A DNA stretch of 8,059 nucleotides from Verrucomicrobiia bacterium (GTDB lineage Bacteria; Verrucomicrobiota; Verrucomicrobiae; Limisphaerales; JAKPVM01), in NCBI GenBank assembly GCA_026417275.1, contig JAOADO010000051.1, positions 1 through 8,059 of the forward strand, in the 5' to 3' direction. The notes below the pieces were generated by a model. The model did not search any database, was not told the origin of the DNA, and saw only the letters and a program-made list of their open reading frames with translations. This document shows, in pieces, positions 5,810 through 8,059 of this stretch (position 1 is the stretch's first letter; every line of letters starts with the position of its first letter). The position numbers were made by a program, and so were the translations under genes.

Positions 5810-7513
5810 ATGAAACAACTTTCGTTAATTTCAATAGTTCTGGCGTCGGCTATATTGGTTGCTCTCACGATACCAAGCCGCACGGCTGAAACAGTTGACA
5901 AAGACAGAGCAAGAGCAGAACAGAAAGCCAGAGCTGAATTGGAAAAGGAACGTAAGAAAGCCGAAGAGAAGGCTAAAAAAGAGGCAGAGGCGAGGGCCAA
6001 AAAGGAAGAACAAGAACGTAAAAAGGCCGAGGAACAGGCTAAAGCTGAATTAGCCGCTTCTAAAAAATCGCAGGAACAAGCCGCAAAATCCCAAGCAGAA
6101 ATAAAACCCGCGGCTAAGCCTGTTCAGAAGCCCGTGCCGACTGTAGTTAAAACTGAACCAGCAAAAGAAACAAAACCGACGGTAAACGTTATGACGCCGC
6201 AACAAGCGAACGAGGAATTGAAATTAAGAAAGGAGATTGATACGCGCAGGTTAGCCGCGGTAGCCGCGGCTCGTGCCGGAGAAGTTGCCGCCGCGCGGCA
6301 GAATTTACTTGCTATGGAGGAGGCTTCGGCAAAACTTCGCGAAGTAACGAAGTTGAATGATCAGGCTCTTTTGAAACAGGAAGCTGCCGCAAAGGCGGAA
6401 GTTCTTGCAAGGATTCGTGGAGCGGAAATTGAAAAAGCGCCTGTGACGCCCATTGTTCCTCAACCAGCACAGGTTGCGCCGGTGGTGAAACCTGTGGAAC
6501 AACCGAAGCCGACAGTGAAACCAGTCGAACAGCCAAAACCAGTCCAACCTGTGACGCCGAAACCGACGACTCCAACGAAGTCGGATACAACTGTAAAAAC
6601 CGAGGTTCCAAAACCTGCAGTCCAACCAGTTCAACCTAAACCCGCACCAAAGCCTGTGGAAGTTAAGCCTGCCCCAGATAAACAAAAGGCTGAAGCTGAG
6701 GCGAAAGCCCGCGCCGAAGCTGAACTCAAGGCTAAGGAGGAACAGAAAGCAAAGTTAGAAGCCGAACGGAAAGCTAAAGAAGAACAGAAGGCAAGGGCAG
6801 AGGCTGAAAGAAAAGCGAAGGAAGAATTGCAGAAGAAGGCAAAAGAAGAAGCAAAAGCAAAGGAACTTGCTGATAAGGCTGCTAAAGAAAAGGCAAAGGC
6901 GGAGGAGTCTGCGCGCAAACAAAAGGAGAAAGAAGCAAAGAAGAACGAAGAACTTGCTCGCGAAAAGGCAGAAGCAGAGAAAAAAGCAAAAGCGGAATTA
7001 GAGCGTAAAGCCCAGGAAAAGGCTAAAGAAAAAGAGGCAGAGGAAAAAAAAATGAAAGAAAAGGCGCCAGCCGTTACTAAACCGCAGGCGCAGACAATCG
7101 AGGAAAAAAAGAAAACAACCGATATTGATGCTCGCAGGAGAGCAGAGGCGGAATTAAAAGCTCAACAGGAGGCCTATGCAAAGGAACAGGCAAGACTTAG
7201 AGCTGAGCAGAAGGCAAGAGAAGCCGCCGAAATAAAAGCAAAACAGGATGCGCTTAAACGGGCGAAAGCAGAAGAAAAGGCAAAACAAGAAATTGAAGCA
7301 CAGGAAAAAGCGGCGCTTAAACAAAAAGAATCTAGACAGGCAAAAATAGTTAAGACAGACGCCAAATCCACTCCGCAAGCGCAGGCTCAATCTGAAAAAG
7401 GTGTCAAATCAAAAGATGAAAGACTTGCCGAATTGTTAAGGCTTTATAAGGAAGACAAAATTACCCCTTCCCAATATCATCGCGAAAGGGCAAAGATATT
7501 GTCTGAGCAATAA
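5810..7513 (+). CDS. Exported or membrane-anchored Ala/Lys/Glu-rich coiled-coil protein with SHOCT-like C-terminal tail
   Basis: The 567-residue product starts with an N-terminal hydrophobic segment (about 4-21) that is either a signal peptide (possible cut after A26, though R24 at -3 is unusual) or a membrane anchor. Four charged A/K/E/R-rich helical blocks follow at about 30-97, 128-210, 291-418 and 430-512. Proline-rich linkers separate the first three (98-127 and 211-290, including two copies of VKPVEQPKP at 226-244). A distinct tail ends the protein (about 535-567: DERLAELLRLYKEDKITPSQYHRERAKIL). The tail resembles short SHOCT-type motifs (helix, turn with ITxxxY, helix). The layout recalls TolA, which spans the periplasm with a long A/K/E-rich helix, but no TolA C-terminal domain is seen. 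A structural or scaffolding role in the periplasm is a guess. Low complexity makes homology searches unreliable except with the tail and the 128-210 block. It is convergent with nothing and lies 86 nt before lysA on the same strand. Confidence 0.85.
   Translation: MKQLSLISIVLASAILVALTIPSRTAETVDKDRARAEQKARAELEKERKKAEEKAKKEAEARAKKEEQERKKAEEQAKAELAASKKSQEQAAKSQAEIKPAAKPVQKPVPTVVKTEPAKETKPTVNVMTPQQANEELKLRKEIDTRRLAAVAAARAGEVAAARQNLLAMEEASAKLREVTKLNDQALLKQEAAAKAEVLARIRGAEIEKAPVTPIVPQPAQVAPVVKPVEQPKPTVKPVEQPKPVQPVTPKPTTPTKSDTTVKTEVPKPAVQPVQPKPAPKPVEVKPAPDKQKAEAEAKARAEAELKAKEEQKAKLEAERKAKEEQKARAEAERKAKEELQKKAKEEAKAKELADKAAKEKAKAEESARKQKEKEAKKNEELAREKAEAEKKAKAELERKAQEKAKEKEAEEKKMKEKAPAVTKPQAQTIEEKKKTTDIDARRRAEAELKAQQEAYAKEQARLRAEQKAREAAEIKAKQDALKRAKAEEKAKQEIEAQEKAALKQKESRQAKIVKTDAKSTPQAQAQSEKGVKSKDERLAELLRLYKEDKITPSQYHRERAKILSEQ
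6485..6541 (+). repeat. In-gene tandem repeat, two copies of VKPVEQPKP
   Basis: Within the proline-rich linker, VKPVEQPKP occurs at residues 226-234 and 236-244, a 10-residue (30-bp) period. The pattern continues loosely as VQPVTPKP and VQPVQPKPAPKP to about residue 282. Such Pro/Lys linkers are typical of extended periplasm- or wall-spanning segments. Confidence 0.7.
6725..6850 (+). repeat. In-gene 14-residue tandem repeat in the third helical block
   Basis: Residues 306-319, 320-333 and 334-347 are three successive 14-residue units: LKAKEEQKAKLEAE, RKAKEEQKARAEAE and RKAKEELQKKAKEE. The 42-bp period equals two heptads, which suits a coiled coil or a charged single alpha-helix. The copies diverge, especially the third, so this is an old duplication. 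Confidence 0.7.
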
Positions 7514-7535
7514 AATAATAATCTAATTTATAATA

Positions 7536-7564
7536 TTGATTAGAATTTTAATTTTGTTTATAAG
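7536..7564 (+). promoter_or_regulatory. Candidate promoter of lysA
   Basis: TTGATT (7536-7541) and TATAAG (7559-7564) are spaced 17 nt apart in the very AT-rich gap before lysA. Transcription would start near 7571, giving a leader of about 29 nt. Because the region is so AT-rich, chance matches are likely. Read-through from the upstream gene, which is on the same strand, is also possible. Confidence 0.35.
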
Positions 7565-7599
7565 CAAAATTTCTTAAATGAATTAAGGTATTTTGTTAT

Positions 7600-8059
7600 A
7601 TGCATCAATTTTATTATAAAGGCAAAGAGTTGTACTGTGAAGAAGTTGGATTAGCCGAATTGGTTAAAAAGTTTGGAACGCCGATATATGTTTATAGCCG
7701 TTCGACAGTAGTCAATCATTTTAACACGTTAAAGTCGGTGTTATCTGAACTGGACCATCTTATTTGCTATGCAATTAAAGCTAATTCAAACGCCGCGATA
7801 ATAAATACACTGGCAAGTTTAGGGAGTGGTTTTGACATAGTGAGCGAGGGTGAATTGCGGCGTGTTATAAATGCCGGCGGTGATTCCAAAAAATGCGTGT
7901 TTGCAGGGGTAGGGAAGACCGAAGCAGAAATTGAATTTGCGCTCAGGAATCAGATTTATTCGTTTAATGTTGAAAGCGAGCCAGAGTTGGAGAGGATAAA
8001 CGCCGTTGCCGAGCGATTGGGTGTGAAGGCGCCTGTGGCGGTAAGGGTAAATCCAAATG
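7600..8059 (+). CDS. lysA: Diaminopimelate decarboxylase LysA, N-terminal 153 residues (3' end beyond right edge)
   Basis: LysA is the PLP-dependent enzyme that decarboxylates meso-diaminopimelate to L-lysine, the last step of lysine synthesis, in the cytoplasm. The fragment covers the start of the alanine-racemase-like (beta/alpha)8 barrel. FGTPIYVYS (25-33) is the usual entry strand. CYAIKAN (56-62) carries the PLP-binding Lys60. GSGFDIVSEGEL (75-86), FAGVGKT (101-107) and RVNPN (149-153) follow in the expected order and spacing. Full-length enzymes have about 415-430 residues, so about two thirds are missing. The start at ATG 7600 fits the family N-terminus; a weak AAGG (7585-7588) lies 11 nt before it. 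Related PLP decarboxylases for ornithine, arginine or carboxynorspermidine share this fold, but the spacing and the SEGEL and GVGKT motifs favour LysA. Confidence 0.93.
   Translation, partial: MHQFYYKGKELYCEEVGLAELVKKFGTPIYVYSRSTVVNHFNTLKSVLSELDHLICYAIKANSNAAIINTLASLGSGFDIVSEGELRRVINAGGDSKKCVFAGVGKTEAEIEFALRNQIYSFNVESEPELERINAVAERLGVKAPVAVRVNPN

Noticed and set aside
6305..6918. Long antisense ORFs opposite the A/K/E-rich gene
   Set aside because: They arise because Lys/Glu/Ala/Pro codons read backwards rarely give stops. Their products (F/L/S/A- or R/W/L-rich) look artificial.
7522..7544. TCTAAT-N11-ATTAGA inverted repeat after the A/K/E-rich gene, as a terminator
   Set aside because: The stem is only 6 bp and almost all A/T, the loop is 11 nt, and it overlaps the candidate lysA -35 box. 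It is too weak for an intrinsic terminator.

Overview
The window looks like chromosomal DNA of a Gram-negative, outer-membrane-bearing bacterium of moderate to low GC. It carries lpxD (lipid A synthesis), panD and lysA. My best guess is the PVC superphylum, probably Verrucomicrobiota. Reasons: a Tat-exported Gfo/Idh/MocA oxidoreductase of the type that is abundant there, a secreted two-part protein of a kind I associate with that group, and a short SHOCT-like C-terminal tail (LYKEDKITPSQYHRERAKIL) on a long secreted Ala/Lys/Glu-rich protein. This placement is inference and cannot be proved from the window. Most start codons lack a good Shine-Dalgarno sequence. No rRNA, tRNA, CRISPR array, insertion sequence or phage gene is visible.

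Layout. (1) Positions 1-984, minus strand: the N-terminal 328 residues of a Tat-signal oxidoreductase that runs off the left edge. (2) 985-1103: a divergent control region with a 19-bp near-perfect palindrome between candidate -35 and -10 boxes of the oxidoreductase, plus a second small dyad next to the regulator gene. (3) 1104-3042, plus strand: a tight three-gene run of an Lrp/AsnC regulator, a DoxX/MauE-like four-helix membrane protein and an RbsC-type ABC permease. No cognate ATPase or binding protein is present. (4) 3043-3428: a gene-poor convergent gap. (5) 3429-5684, minus strand, transcribed right to left: panD, then lpxD, then a secreted protein of unknown function whose start overlaps the lpxD stop by 4 nt. 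A near-consensus promoter lies almost on top of the panD start codon, which predicts a leaderless or nearly leaderless mRNA. (6) 5810-7513, plus strand: a 567-residue exported or membrane-anchored protein of helical A/K/E-rich blocks and proline-rich linkers, TolA-like in style only. (7) 7600 to the right edge: the N-terminal 153 residues of LysA (diaminopimelate decarboxylase).

How the genes fit together. Much of the window concerns the cell envelope and its precursors: lipid A acylation (LpxD), a coupled secreted protein, the A/K/E-rich exported protein, and lysine/peptidoglycan metabolism (LysA). PanD supplies beta-alanine for coenzyme A. The Lrp-type regulator, the membrane protein and the permease probably form one transcription unit for sensing and importing a small molecule, whose identity the sequence does not reveal. 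I do not see a clearly new defence or mobile system. The points most worth following are the two uncharacterised secreted proteins and the leaderless-promoter architecture.
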